A stretch of DNA of 64,000 bases from positions 16,603 through 80,602 of the IMG/VR virus record IMGVR_UViG_3300042446_001484; one strand, given 5' to 3'. Of the stretch, positions 1-8,161 are shown piece after piece (the first letter of the stretch is position 1; each line of letters begins with the position of its first letter). The DNA comes from a virus. The position numbers and the translations under genes were made by a program. The notes under the pieces were generated by a model. That model was not told the origin of the DNA, searched no databases, and saw only the letters and a list, made by a program, of their open reading frames with translations.

Positions 1-850
1 CTTCCCAGTTTGTGCGTAATAATCTGGGAGGGAATTGTTTTTCCCTCTGCCCGATTTCTCCAACGCTTCCAATGATCTCGCTCCCCTGAAATCTCTCGCC
101 ATTACTGTCGGTAACATTCCTCTTATCGCCATGTCCGCCAGATTCAAGCTGTGAGTTTCCCCATTGCGCGCTACTCTGCGACCCGTTGGTGATAATATTG
201 CGTTCGGATGTTCTATCTCCTGTGTTGTTGGCGTCGGTAGTAGCCCCAACTTCTTCATCGTCGGTTGATAACCACTCATAATCTCCTGTGCTAAGGTCCC
301 ACTGTTCCCCGAAACTGGATTGGATTTTCCGCTTGAAACTTCCCCATCCATTTTTGTTGGTGTTTTTAGAAGCCACGATCCAGATTCTATCTCTTTTGTG
401 CGGAGCACCGACACCTGCAGCTGGAACAATAATCGGTTGTACTTGGTAACCTTCGTTTTCCAGGTCAAGACACACCTCTTCGAGGACCAATCCTTCATTC
501 CAACTAGTGAGGCCAAAAACATTTTCGCCCACGACGTAATCTGGGTTGATTTGTCTAATACCTTCAAGCATGAAAGGCCAGAGGTGACGATCGTCTTCCT
601 TACCAAGTCGCTTACCCGCGATTGAATATGGTTGACATGGGAATCCTCCACTAATAACTCGGACTTTATTTCTATATTTTTCAAAATTTGCTGTTTTTAT
701 GTTTTCAAATAATTCCGCATCCGGCCAATAATGATTTAAAACTTTTTGACAGAAGGGCTCAATTTCGCAATGAAATTTATTTTCCCACCCAACCCATTCA
801 GCGGCTAAATCAAAGCCACCTATACCACTAAAAAACGATCCATGTGTCAT
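1..850 (-). CDS. dcm: DNA (cytosine-5) methyltransferase, partial (runs off left edge)
   Basis: The minus-strand frame opens with ATG at 850 and stays open to base 1, so only the first 283 codons are present. It transfers a methyl group from S-adenosylmethionine to cytosine C5 in DNA. Visible motifs are motif I FFSGIGGFD (residues 6-14), motif IV with the catalytic Cys in GGFPCQPYS (Cys72), motif VI GENV (108-111) and a motif VIII-like HKRDRIW near residue 145. A Gly/Ser/Asn/Asp-rich stretch follows, as in the variable region of phage Dcm proteins. The ATG shares one base with the stop of the upstream gene (TAATG), so translation is probably coupled. Composition is uneven: the first 75 codons are AT-rich like the neighbours, while bases 1-180 are about half G+C. 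Family call is firm; target sequence unknown. Confidence 0.93.
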   Translation of the reverse strand, partial: MTHGSFFSGIGGFDLAAEWVGWENKFHCEIEPFCQKVLNHYWPDAELFENIKTANFEKYRNKVRVISGGFPCQPYSIAGKRLGKEDDRHLWPFMLEGIRQINPDYVVGENVFGLTSWNEGLVLEEVCLDLENEGYQVQPIIVPAAGVGAPHKRDRIWIVASKNTNKNGWGSFKRKIQSSFGEQWDLSTGDYEWLSTDDEEVGATTDANNTGDRTSERNIITNGSQSSAQWGNSQLESGGHGDKRNVTDSNGERFQGSEIIGSVGEIGQREKQFPPRLLRTNWE

Positions 851-1341
851 TATTCTTCTGTTTTGGTTCTATCCCATTTTGCTTTTCTAGCTTCAGGGGA
901 TAAGTATAAGGATTCATCAACTGTGTGTGGCGTACTTGCTTGTATACATGTTTGAGGGGTTCTGCAATTCTTAAAGTAATTGTTAATATACCCCATCATA
1001 TTAGCGCTACCGATTGGATTTGCGGAGTGAACATATATTTGAGGAAGTGGTATTCCCGTTTCCATACTTTTACTCACAAGGTATTTGCAAGCATCATATC
1101 CGGTTTTCTCCTCAATATTACTATACTCTAAAACATAATTCTTTTTTACATTGTTGTAATATTCAATCATAGCCGTCTCACCAAGATCATGATCCAATGA
1201 GATAACTTCAATGTTATCCAATCCATGTTCATTAATGATATCAACAAATTCCTTGTAATTTCTTACAACAATCCAATTATTGGATGTAGGTGTTCGAATA
1301 TCATCCAAATAAACATATATTTTGTCTATTTTTTCTATCAT
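850..1341 (-). CDS. cyclic-phosphate processing receiver-like (cREC) protein
   Basis: A 163-aa protein resembling the cREC_REC family, receiver-fold proteins predicted to act on cyclic phosphates. Supporting motifs are YLDDIRTP near the N-terminus (acidic pair of the receiver pocket), SLDHDLG near residue 48, TGYD in the middle and HSANPIGSANM near residue 105, in the order expected for that family. It lies one base over the Dcm start and probably shares its mRNA, transcribed from the promoter-like block just upstream. A counter-defence or RNA-end-processing role would fit what is proposed for the family but is inference. Confidence 0.72.
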   Translation of the reverse strand: MIEKIDKIYVYLDDIRTPTSNNWIVVRNYKEFVDIINEHGLDNIEVISLDHDLGETAMIEYYNNVKKNYVLEYSNIEEKTGYDACKYLVSKSMETGIPLPQIYVHSANPIGSANMMGYINNYFKNCRTPQTCIQASTPHTVDESLYLSPEARKAKWDRTKTEE

Positions 1342-1345
1342 TTGA

Positions 1346-1379
1346 CTAATATATAGGAAAATACTTTAAAAAACAAAAA
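1346..1379 (-). promoter_or_regulatory. Bacteroidota-like promoter for the cREC-Dcm pair
   Basis: Read on the minus strand: TTTTTG (1379-1374), a 20-base spacer, then TATATTAG (1353-1346), four bases before the ATG at 1341. This approximates the Bacteroidota -33 TTTG / -7 TAnnTTTG arrangement. The same block recurs at 17844-17876 and 11091-11122. Confidence 0.55.
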
Positions 1380-1400
1380 TGTTGTGATATTTATATTATT

Positions 1401-1844
1401 ATGGGCAAAAAAATCATTTTAACAGAAGAGCAAGTAATGAATTTGGTGGGTAAAATTCATTTAAATGAAGCTAAATTAGCATGTCATTATACCGATTTCA
1501 ACGATTTAGTTGAATATCTAGGCGGAAAATCGTCCAAGAAAATTGGACACAATACTTTTGTTGAACAAATTGATGAGTTTACAATCGGTATAAAATACCA
1601 CAGAACATATATTGTTAAGATGGACCCAACTGGTGTTTTAACTGTTAGCACTGGTGGTTGGGAAACAAGGACAACTAAAGACAGATTAAATCAATTTTTA
1701 GGTTGTCGTAATGTTTACATCTTCCAGAAAAAAGGTGATTGGTTTATTGCCGGCACTAACGAAACATTACCATATCAAGATGGTATGTTAGTACTTTCTG
1801 ATGGGCACGTTTCAGCCCCAGTTAAGGGACGATTAAGTTATTAA
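1401..1844 (+). CDS. phage protein with N-terminal tag and L-N-E/A site
   Basis: A 147-aa protein of unknown function. The first 24 residues form a tag: KKIILTEEQVMNLV followed by HLNEA (L21-N22-E23 before A24). The two minus-strand neighbours carry the same kind of tag on otherwise different proteins. The body (about residues 45-110, with HNTFVEQ, IGIKYHRTYIV, STGGWETRTTKDRLNQF) resembles a small domain often seen in phage hypothetical proteins, ending in an SGGW-T-TTK-R-N signature. It converges with the next gene, the stops overlapping by four bases. If the tag is cleaved by a prohead protease, the body would be an internal virion protein (inference). Confidence 0.8.
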   Translation: MGKKIILTEEQVMNLVGKIHLNEAKLACHYTDFNDLVEYLGGKSSKKIGHNTFVEQIDEFTIGIKYHRTYIVKMDPTGVLTVSTGGWETRTTKDRLNQFLGCRNVYIFQKKGDWFIAGTNETLPYQDGMLVLSDGHVSAPVKGRLSY

Positions 1845-3397
1845 GAACGAGCAGCTAATTGCTTTATTTCATTTGTTCTTAAGTTAATCTTCCAGAAAGA
1901 CCCGTCACGTTTTTTACCAATTAATATTAATTTATCTCTATCCATTGGACTATAGTTTAATGCAATGTAATCTGGTTCAACAATGAATTCGTTTTGGCTG
2001 TTAACCATTCCCCATTCACCACTTTCATCGTCAATTCTAACTAAAGCATTACCTTCACTATCAAATGTTGAGAAGTCAGAGTATTGATTTAAAAAATCAA
2101 CAACATTGGTACATCTTAATATTTTCTTTCTTAATCTAGGTGTGGATAATAAATCAGCTAACTCGCTTTCCCACTTTCTAAAACCTTTATCAATTAATGG
2201 GCAGAACTGTTGGTAAACGTTAATGAACTCCATACTAATTCTTCTAAGAATACCTTTAAACTTACTAGTGGTAGGTATTAATTCTTCAAAACCTTCATCG
2301 GTGTTCATATAATTAATAAGACGCTCACCATATATCTTCATAAATATTTTCTTTGCCTCCTCAGTTGGTAACACGTTTTCACTAGTATCAAATGCATTAA
2401 ATAATGTTTGCATTTCTACATCATATTTTGCAATAAATTCTGGGTCATATTCAGATAAACGCATTAAAGCTAACGCGATAAGGAATGTGTAGTTGTTTAT
2501 ATTTAATTCACCAGAACGAATGGCTGCAATAATCTCCGGCCAAGTGTTTTCATTTTCAATATCATATTTCAATGATGGGTTACTAGCATAAACATCTCTT
2601 CTTTGTTCGTCAGTTAAATCTGCTAAATGGAAGTTATCTTGGTATCTATGAACACCACTAGAACTTAATTTGTTAACTGGATATATTGTGTTCTTTAAGA
2701 AATCAACAATGTATCTATGGTATCTTGATGATGGTTTACTATTAGCTCTCCCATGAAAATCATATAAAATACCTTGATCATAATCTATGGTCACATGTGA
2801 TTCACCATTACCATTTGACGTAATCTCTCTCAATGATAATAAAACACCGTGAGAAGCTCTACCACAATGAGCCATTCTAGCTTTTTCATCTGAACATTCT
2901 CTAGTTCCTAAGTTAGCCCAATAAAAACCAATACCTCTACTATCTCTATAGTCAATAAATATTTCATTGGTTTCGTTGAAATTAATTTGAACTTCCACGC
3001 TTAAACTATTGTGCCAATCAGTTGCACCTTCTAAAGCATTACGGTAGTTGTAGTTTCTTAAATTAACAGTGCCATTAGTACCTCTTAACCAGTCCATTAT
3101 ATATCTGAAATTTGGCATCATCTCTGACCAAAATCTCTCGTTTTGTGGTGAATGTTCGTTTATCCTTCCAATAACCATTGTTCTATGTTCAGCATCATCC
3201 ATCTCAGATAGTTTTGGAACTTGTTGTAACATTTCTTTTAGATATGCGTCAGCAATCCAAACAGATACCTTGTCACTTATACGGTGAAATGCATCTGCCC
3301 ATGCCTGGTTAAAACCAAGTGAACTCATTATGACACTTCTTTTGTCGGCTTCAAGGATTAACCTTTGATATTGTTGTTCTGATAGTATTAATCTCAT
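1841..3397 (-). CDS. tagged phage protein with PcfJ-like motif, function unknown
   Basis: A 518-aa protein. The N-terminus MRLILSEQQYQRLILEA matches the tags of its neighbours and ends in I-L-E/A (E16-A17); YQRLILEA is reminiscent of the T4 internal-protein signal YQEFIAEA. Residues about 175-235 contain RMAHCGR, then SLRE, VTIDYDQG and FHGRANSKPSSRY. This His-Cys / Arg / Thr / GR-N order resembles the C-terminal core of PcfJ-like proteins, two clearer examples of which lie at 11-14.5 kb. No transmembrane segment is evident. The start overlaps the stop of the upstream hydrolase gene (TAATG), so both belong to one transcript. Function not recognised. Confidence 0.8.
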   Translation of the reverse strand: MRLILSEQQYQRLILEADKRSVIMSSLGFNQAWADAFHRISDKVSVWIADAYLKEMLQQVPKLSEMDDAEHRTMVIGRINEHSPQNERFWSEMMPNFRYIMDWLRGTNGTVNLRNYNYRNALEGATDWHNSLSVEVQINFNETNEIFIDYRDSRGIGFYWANLGTRECSDEKARMAHCGRASHGVLLSLREITSNGNGESHVTIDYDQGILYDFHGRANSKPSSRYHRYIVDFLKNTIYPVNKLSSSGVHRYQDNFHLADLTDEQRRDVYASNPSLKYDIENENTWPEIIAAIRSGELNINNYTFLIALALMRLSEYDPEFIAKYDVEMQTLFNAFDTSENVLPTEEAKKIFMKIYGERLINYMNTDEGFEELIPTTSKFKGILRRISMEFINVYQQFCPLIDKGFRKWESELADLLSTPRLRKKILRCTNVVDFLNQYSDFSTFDSEGNALVRIDDESGEWGMVNSQNEFIVEPDYIALNYSPMDRDKLILIGKKRDGSFWKINLRTNEIKQLAARS

Positions 3398-4887
3398 TAT
3401 ACGGCTAATTCTTTGTAAATTGATTCATTTTTCTTTCTTATGCTAGCGATTAAACTTGTAAGTGCTCTTTCGTAGCCGGCGTCCGCATATGCAGATCCTT
3501 CATCGTTTTTAAAGTCCATAATCAAATTACTAGCAGTTTTACCATTCGTCATGTATCTTCTAGCAATTAATGAATAGTAGATATCAATACCTGCTTGGTA
3601 AGTTGGTTGTGGATTACTGATTGTTTTGTTTTGACCAACGTTAAACGGATTCTTGGTTCTATGTGGTTTGTTAGTATAATCGGTAGCTAACCCACCTTCA
3701 ACAGTAATTTGAGCTAACGCTAATTCTGGTGGAACATACTTTCTATATTTCTCCATAGCCATTTTTGCACCGTCAGCCATCATTGTTCCAGTGATTGGTC
3801 CTGATGGGTTTCTTGTTGCAATATAGTTATCGCATATTTTTCTATAAGCACTATAACCTTCTGGTGTTGTTAAATCTAAGTCGGTGAAAACTTCATTGCC
3901 ACCAGTTACTTTTGCAGGGTCAACATGTGTTTTTAATGTTTCTCTTGTAACCAAATTCCCGGCTTGTAATTTACTAATCATGGTCTTAACCATATCAACA
4001 GTAATTATTGCAACAGCGGCACCTCCAACAGCAGCAGATGCAACATCTACAGGTCCATCGCTAGCTTCGCCGTTGTTAGAAACGTGTAAATGGTTATAGT
4101 GATTACCACCAATATATGTCTGCCACAATACGGCTTTTTGATTACCTTTTTCTTTGTTCCAAACGTAGCCCATAGAAACCAAAGCGTCTTTTAATTTGTC
4201 ACCGTCGGTTTTAAATGAACCACAATCATATTCTGGTCCCTTAGCACTACAAACTTTACCATTTAAATAACCAATATCTACCGCAATGTTTTTGGTGTGT
4301 CTACTCACATTTCCGGTTGTTGTTAAATAACTGTGACCAGTATTTGCTGTTGTTACCTTTGCAACCACATTAACACTTGATGCTGCAGTTTGAATATCAT
4401 CTAATAATGCTTGACTAAGATTGTCGCCACTAGATTTTGATGAGAATTTTAAGTTTGAATAGTTTGTTGACCCAGCGTTAATGAACCCTTCGTTCAATGA
4501 AATGTCCGCTATATTATTATCTTCTTTGAATTTATTTACCGCTTCTGCTGTTTCTGGTCCAAATAAACCATCCACACCAAATCTAGGTAATTTATAATCT
4601 AATAAAATTAAACCTATTTGAACCGCTTCAACACTTTCTTGAAACTTAAAACCACCGCGTTGTTGCTGGTCGATTGGTCCACTAATTGCTTCCAATTTGT
4701 TGTAATAACTATCAACATCAACATCTAATTTATCCGCTTTTTTAGGGTCATCAAATAGTTTTTCTACTTGATTTATCTTATCTTTGGTCCAAGATAGTAT
4801 TTTATCCAAAATTTCCTTACCATCATTCTCGTTTAAAGATGATTTAAGGACCTTTTTTAATTGGTTTTCTGATATTATTACTCTCAT
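3397..4887 (-). CDS. tagged multidomain peptidoglycan hydrolase (PG-binding, M15-like peptidase, GH73-like)
   Basis: A 496-aa cell-wall hydrolase. Order of parts: N-terminal tag MRVIISENQLKKVL with L18-N19-E20; a peptidoglycan-binding-type repeat near residues 80-125 (GVDGLFGPETAEAVNKF); an M15/VanY-like peptidase near 170-270 with SRHTKNIAVDIG (His197, Asp204) and YNHLHVS (His266, His268) as probable zinc ligands; a short hydrophobic Ala/Val stretch near 285-300; and a glucosaminidase/lysozyme-like domain from about 385 (LALAQITVEGG with Glu398, then NPFNVG). The domains together cut both peptide and glycan. The shared tag rather than a signal peptide suggests delivery inside the virion instead of holin-dependent lysis (inference). 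Confidence 0.85.
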   Translation of the reverse strand: MRVIISENQLKKVLKSSLNENDGKEILDKILSWTKDKINQVEKLFDDPKKADKLDVDVDSYYNKLEAISGPIDQQQRGGFKFQESVEAVQIGLILLDYKLPRFGVDGLFGPETAEAVNKFKEDNNIADISLNEGFINAGSTNYSNLKFSSKSSGDNLSQALLDDIQTAASSVNVVAKVTTANTGHSYLTTTGNVSRHTKNIAVDIGYLNGKVCSAKGPEYDCGSFKTDGDKLKDALVSMGYVWNKEKGNQKAVLWQTYIGGNHYNHLHVSNNGEASDGPVDVASAAVGGAAVAIITVDMVKTMISKLQAGNLVTRETLKTHVDPAKVTGGNEVFTDLDLTTPEGYSAYRKICDNYIATRNPSGPITGTMMADGAKMAMEKYRKYVPPELALAQITVEGGLATDYTNKPHRTKNPFNVGQNKTISNPQPTYQAGIDIYYSLIARRYMTNGKTASNLIMDFKNDEGSAYADAGYERALTSLIASIRKKNESIYKELAV

Positions 4888-4891
4888 AGTA

Positions 4892-4899
4892 TATAAATA
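4892..4899 (+). promoter_or_regulatory. possible T4-type late promoter (TATAAATA)
   Basis: An exact TATAAATA lies 23 bases before the ATG at 4922 in the divergent gap. It equals the T4 late-promoter core, but the window is AT-rich and the octamer also occurs inside genes (for example near 5352), so this is weak. Confidence 0.25.
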
Positions 4900-4921
4900 T
4901 GACCAAAGATATATATGTTAT

Positions 4922-5611
4922 ATGAAAAATCTAGTTTTTTTTGGAGATTCCCACACAGCTAGGAGTGGTTTCTTTAGTTCATTTACAAAAACAAAAAACC
5001 ATTTAGCCGGACATAGTGGTGCTGGACCATATAAAATTATGGAAGATGTTTATGATTTTATATGTGATTCGGATAAACCATTCCATACAGAAGTAAAAGA
5101 TACAGTATTGGTTATCCAATATTCTTATATTTCACGTTTATATTTACCAATTGGTGAAAATAAATTGAGATTTGATGGTAACTTCCATTCACCACCTAAT
5201 GAATACTGTGAATTTGGATTGGAATTTACAGATAAAACATTGGGAGGGTTTTATCAATATTACATAATGAACATATATGATGAAGAAGTGTATCTTAAAA
5301 AATTTATGAAGGATGTTGAAATTTTTAACGCTTATATTGAGAAGAAAGGATATAAATATATAAACTATCTTTGGGATTCATTATGTGTTGAGGAAACACT
5401 GATAAAAAGAAAAGATAATATTCTATATGATAAATTAAAAGAACTTAATTTTATCGAATTTGAACCTAGACAATTTTTATTTGGTAGAATTGCTGAAGAA
5501 AAGAAATTAAGGATTTGTGATGGCTCCGATATAAACGATCAACACTTATCGCCATATGGTAATAGTGTTCTAAAAGAATATCTAGAAAAAGAAATTGATT
5601 TAATTACATGA
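4922..5611 (+). CDS. SGNH/GDSL-like hydrolase family protein
   Basis: A 229-aa protein. The in-frame sequence runs further upstream, but that part overlaps the divergent hydrolase gene, so ATG 4922 is preferred. Block I FFGDSHTAR places the candidate nucleophile at Ser10; block V is DQHLSPYGN near residues 206-214, giving the Asp/His pair. SGNH enzymes remove or transfer acyl groups on sugars and related substrates. Three more SGNH-like proteins occur at 40.8, 46.2 and 59 kb, suggesting acylated-glycan chemistry. The gene stands alone on the plus strand and its end overlaps the next minus-strand gene by eight bases. Confidence 0.75.
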   Translation: MKNLVFFGDSHTARSGFFSSFTKTKNHLAGHSGAGPYKIMEDVYDFICDSDKPFHTEVKDTVLVIQYSYISRLYLPIGENKLRFDGNFHSPPNEYCEFGLEFTDKTLGGFYQYYIMNIYDEEVYLKKFMKDVEIFNAYIEKKGYKYINYLWDSLCVEETLIKRKDNILYDKLKELNFIEFEPRQFLFGRIAEEKKLRICDGSDINDQHLSPYGNSVLKEYLEKEIDLIT

Positions 5612-5768
5612 TTTGATTCTTGTCATTATCGTCATCACCCCAATTTAAAAAATCTTCTCCCTTATAATCGGGATGGTTTTCTTTCATATAGTCAATACCG
5701 ACAACCCATCTCCAAGAGATGAACCCGACGATGATAAACATAATAGCAAATGGTAGAATATATTCCAT
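5604..5768 (-). CDS. small single-pass membrane protein
   Basis: A 54-aa reading frame starting MEYILPFAIM. Residues 3-24 form one hydrophobic segment ending in WRWVV; the remainder is acidic (GEDF, GDDDND). It fills the gap between the SGNH gene and the HAD gene. Unknown function; small single-pass proteins are common in early regions of large phages. Confidence 0.65.
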   Translation of the reverse strand: MEYILPFAIMFIIVGFISWRWVVGIDYMKENHPDYKGEDFLNWGDDDNDKNQIM

Positions 5769-5773
5769 ATAAT

Positions 5774-6358
5774 TTAATTGTTTAAAAAGTTTAAAATTTT
5801 ATCTTTAATTCCTGTTTGTTTAATTCCTTCAATACTTTTTGGTGTTAACACGAAGTTAGTTAATCCCCAGTCCATAACCATATCTCCCCAAGTATCGTGT
5901 GTTTGTGGGATACCCATATTCAGGTCATCCACAGCAACCCAATGTGTGATTTCTTTATGGTCTTGTAGGTACTGGTTAATCTCTAAGGATCTTGACTGTT
6001 CTAGGTCCCATTGACGGGACCATATGAAGTTTTGAGGAACATCGCATTCAGCTAAATTCTTAGTGAACGCTATAGGTTTCTTTTTGATTCCCTGTGACTC
6101 ATAATATTCACCCATCTCCTCAACAGTGGCCCATCTTTTCCAATCAGATGAGATAACAATTTCAGCGCTAGTTTCTTCCAATATTTCATTTAATACATCA
6201 ATAGCTTTTTTATTAAAGTTATCAAAGCGTGCATCGACAGGTAACGACTCCACCGATTGGGTTAGTTTCCTACCAACCTTTTTTTGTTTCTTGTGTCTAC
6301 CACCCCATTCGGTCGATAAACAAATCACACCATCGTGATCCAGAAATATAACTTTCAT
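5774..6358 (-). CDS. HAD-superfamily (SAK-like) phosphatase domain protein
   Basis: A 194-aa protein starting at ATG 6358 (MKVIFLDHDGV). A longer frame to 6442 would add a poor leader, so the start beside motif I was chosen. Motif I is DHDGV (nucleophile Asp8), motif II is SSDW near residue 75 and motif IV is VAVDDLN near residue 145. The layout matches the HAD_SAK (Swiss-army-knife) domains associated with phages and nucleic-acid end processing. Substrate unknown; a nucleotide or RNA 3'-end phosphatase is plausible, the latter being of interest because a cREC-like gene lies 4.5 kb away. Confidence 0.78.
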   Translation of the reverse strand: MKVIFLDHDGVICLSTEWGGRHKKQKKVGRKLTQSVESLPVDARFDNFNKKAIDVLNEILEETSAEIVISSDWKRWATVEEMGEYYESQGIKKKPIAFTKNLAECDVPQNFIWSRQWDLEQSRSLEINQYLQDHKEITHWVAVDDLNMGIPQTHDTWGDMVMDWGLTNFVLTPKSIEGIKQTGIKDKILNFLNN

Positions 6359-6410
6359 ATTTTTATTTGTTAATATGTCAAAGATACGTAAAATACCAGA
6401 CAATATAAAT

Positions 6411-6824
6411 CTATAAATCGGATGGCCCGCACACCCAAACACCTTCGTGGGTTATTGTTGGCTTTGTGTTTCTATCAATCATAACCCATTCAGCTTTAAC
6501 AATACCCCATGGTTTAAATTGGTTTAAAACATCTTCTAACGTGAAACACTTGCAACTGTAAATGTCGAACTGAGCCATTGGTAATTCATAGTGGTCCCAT
6601 ATGTGAATAGATGAATGTGATGTTGCTAATGTAACTGTTCCAGTCAAACCTTCATTTCCAGGATAATCCACATAAACACTAGTTGGTCCACCGACAACAA
6701 CCATACCGACTTTGTGTACTAAATCGATAAACCATTTATTAAGAACCTCAACCTCTTTTGGTGGGTTTGTTATCCAGCATTTAAGTAACAGGTGCTGATG
6801 ATAAGGAACGAACTCTTCTTGCAT
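6411..6824 (-). CDS. speD-like: SpeD-like (S-adenosylmethionine decarboxylase superfamily) protein
   Basis: A 137-aa protein of the size of bacterial SpeD proenzymes. The core motif is TSHSSIH at residues 68-74, where SpeD proteins have ESH-x-S-IH; Ser69 is in the position of the serine that cleaves to form the pyruvoyl cofactor, and FDIYSCK (Cys91) matches the downstream catalytic Cys region. The residue before the cleavage serine is Thr rather than the usual Glu. True SpeD decarboxylates S-adenosylmethionine for spermidine synthesis; no other polyamine gene is seen here, so the substrate could differ. Separated by about 50 bases from both neighbours. Confidence 0.75.
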   Translation of the reverse strand: MQEEFVPYHQHLLLKCWITNPPKEVEVLNKWFIDLVHKVGMVVVGGPTSVYVDYPGNEGLTGTVTLATSHSSIHIWDHYELPMAQFDIYSCKCFTLEDVLNQFKPWGIVKAEWVMIDRNTKPTITHEGVWVCGPSDL

Positions 6825-6870
6825 TGATATGTTTTTTCTAATACATATATATCAAGAAAATAGTATTTTT

Positions 6871-7554
6871 TTAAGATTTATTAAATAATTTAAAATTCTT
6901 CATAAACACCTTTTCGTACTGTTGAAAGCATTTTTTATCTAGTGTATTATACAATCCAGTGGACATGAATGCTTGAATTTCATCATCGATGATTTTCTTA
7001 TCATCAGCATAACCCATTTTCATTAATTTCTTTCTTAATGAATCGTAATTTTTGGATTTAATTGTTTTAATAAGTTTATCAACCGACTTCTTATATTCTT
7101 TATTTGTGAAGTATAAACCATGAGCAATTTCGTGGTCTAGGGTTCTTACATCCTTACTACTTGCACCAATCAAATACCAATCACACATAGTTCCATCGTT
7201 TTTATTCTGTGAATCTATAGTACAATGAAAATAAATGTCGTTCATTATTCCATCGTATTCAGTTTCTTTGTAAAAAACGTTGTTAGCTTTTTCAACAATA
7301 TTACTGGGTATGTTGTAACCTACCCAATCATGTGGATATGTAAACACATTTTTCTTCCACGCATTTTTATAAAAACGCATATACTCCATCCACGTGAATG
7401 GTTTACCTCTGAATTCTTTATATGGTGATTCGTAGAACTCTTGATAACGACAGAACAACATTGCTCTATCATAATTGTCATCTACTTCAACACAATATAT
7501 TCTTGGTTTTATTTCAACAACCCTACCTTTAACTAACGGATGTTTGATTTTCAT
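6871..7554 (-). CDS. putative HExxH zinc metalloprotein
   Basis: A 227-aa protein with a zincin motif DHEIAHGLYF near residue 140 and a later acidic EIQAFMS near residue 195 that could provide the third ligand. The N-terminal half (YQEFYESPYKEFRGKPF) is charged and not recognised. The two-part pattern (HExxH, then D-E-x-x-A) resembles uncharacterised phage proteins of this size. Its start lies 26 bases inside the upstream methyltransferase gene. Protease activity is inferred from the motif only. Confidence 0.65.
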   Translation of the reverse strand: MKIKHPLVKGRVVEIKPRIYCVEVDDNYDRAMLFCRYQEFYESPYKEFRGKPFTWMEYMRFYKNAWKKNVFTYPHDWVGYNIPSNIVEKANNVFYKETEYDGIMNDIYFHCTIDSQNKNDGTMCDWYLIGASSKDVRTLDHEIAHGLYFTNKEYKKSVDKLIKTIKSKNYDSLRKKLMKMGYADDKKIIDDEIQAFMSTGLYNTLDKKCFQQYEKVFMKNFKLFNKS

Positions 7555-8161
7555 ATACGAGACAACTTTTTAAAACTTCTGAACAAAGTTCGTGAGGAAT
7601 TTTACTTCTTTCATATGCACCCTTTAAACCCTGGGTTCCTGTGACAGATCCCCTAGGTGCTGCAACGTGACAAGGGTCACCATTTTTACACGCTGGTTTT
7701 GGTGCCCATATATCGCTATTAGTCCAGATGTCTGTTGGTTTCATTCTGTCATCACCATACTGACAATAAGTGACAGTATGTCTTTTGAATTGCTCCATAA
7801 TCGGCATCTTTCTTAACATACCTCTTGGGTTTTCAATAAAGAAATGTTTGGGGTTATAATGATTTATAATCTCAATGGTTTTTTTTACCAATTCAATACC
7901 TAATCTAGCGGTGTCCGTCTTGGGTGTCTTATCGTGATTCCAATTACGACCAATAGCTGCAACACTAAATCCAGTACAAGGTGGTGACGCCCAGATAACA
8001 TCTGGCACAAATGGTATTTTAGAGTAATCAAACTCTCTGATATCTGCGACATAGTTTATACCACCAAAATCAATTAGATCACATGAAAATACTTCCATAC
8101 CAATTTCTTCGGCAGCTTTACCTATTGATCTACTACCAGCAAATAATTCTAATACCTTCAT
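7529..8161 (-). CDS. phage DNA cytosine methyltransferase
   Basis: A compact 210-aa C5-methylase-type protein. Motif I is LELFAGSRSIGKAA (residues 4-17), motif IV is ASPPCTGFS with catalytic Cys62, and motif VI is IENPRG (109-114). It is shorter than typical Dcm and has little room for a target-recognition domain, as in other small phage cytosine methylases. Together with the Dcm at the left edge the phage has two, which usually indicates protection from host restriction. Start ATG 8161 overlaps the stop of the small upstream gene by one base. Confidence 0.86.
   Translation of the reverse strand: MKVLELFAGSRSIGKAAEEIGMEVFSCDLIDFGGINYVADIREFDYSKIPFVPDVIWASPPCTGFSVAAIGRNWNHDKTPKTDTARLGIELVKKTIEIINHYNPKHFFIENPRGMLRKMPIMEQFKRHTVTYCQYGDDRMKPTDIWTNSDIWAPKPACKNGDPCHVAAPRGSVTGTQGLKGAYERSKIPHELCSEVLKSCLVYENQTSVS

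Noticed and set aside
320-625. Plus-strand 101-codon frame
   Set aside because: Antisense to the Dcm gene, which has clear motifs on the minus strand.
6359-6442. N-terminal extension of the HAD protein
   Set aside because: It has no HAD features and precedes a good Met directly before motif I; it also overlaps the SpeD-like gene.
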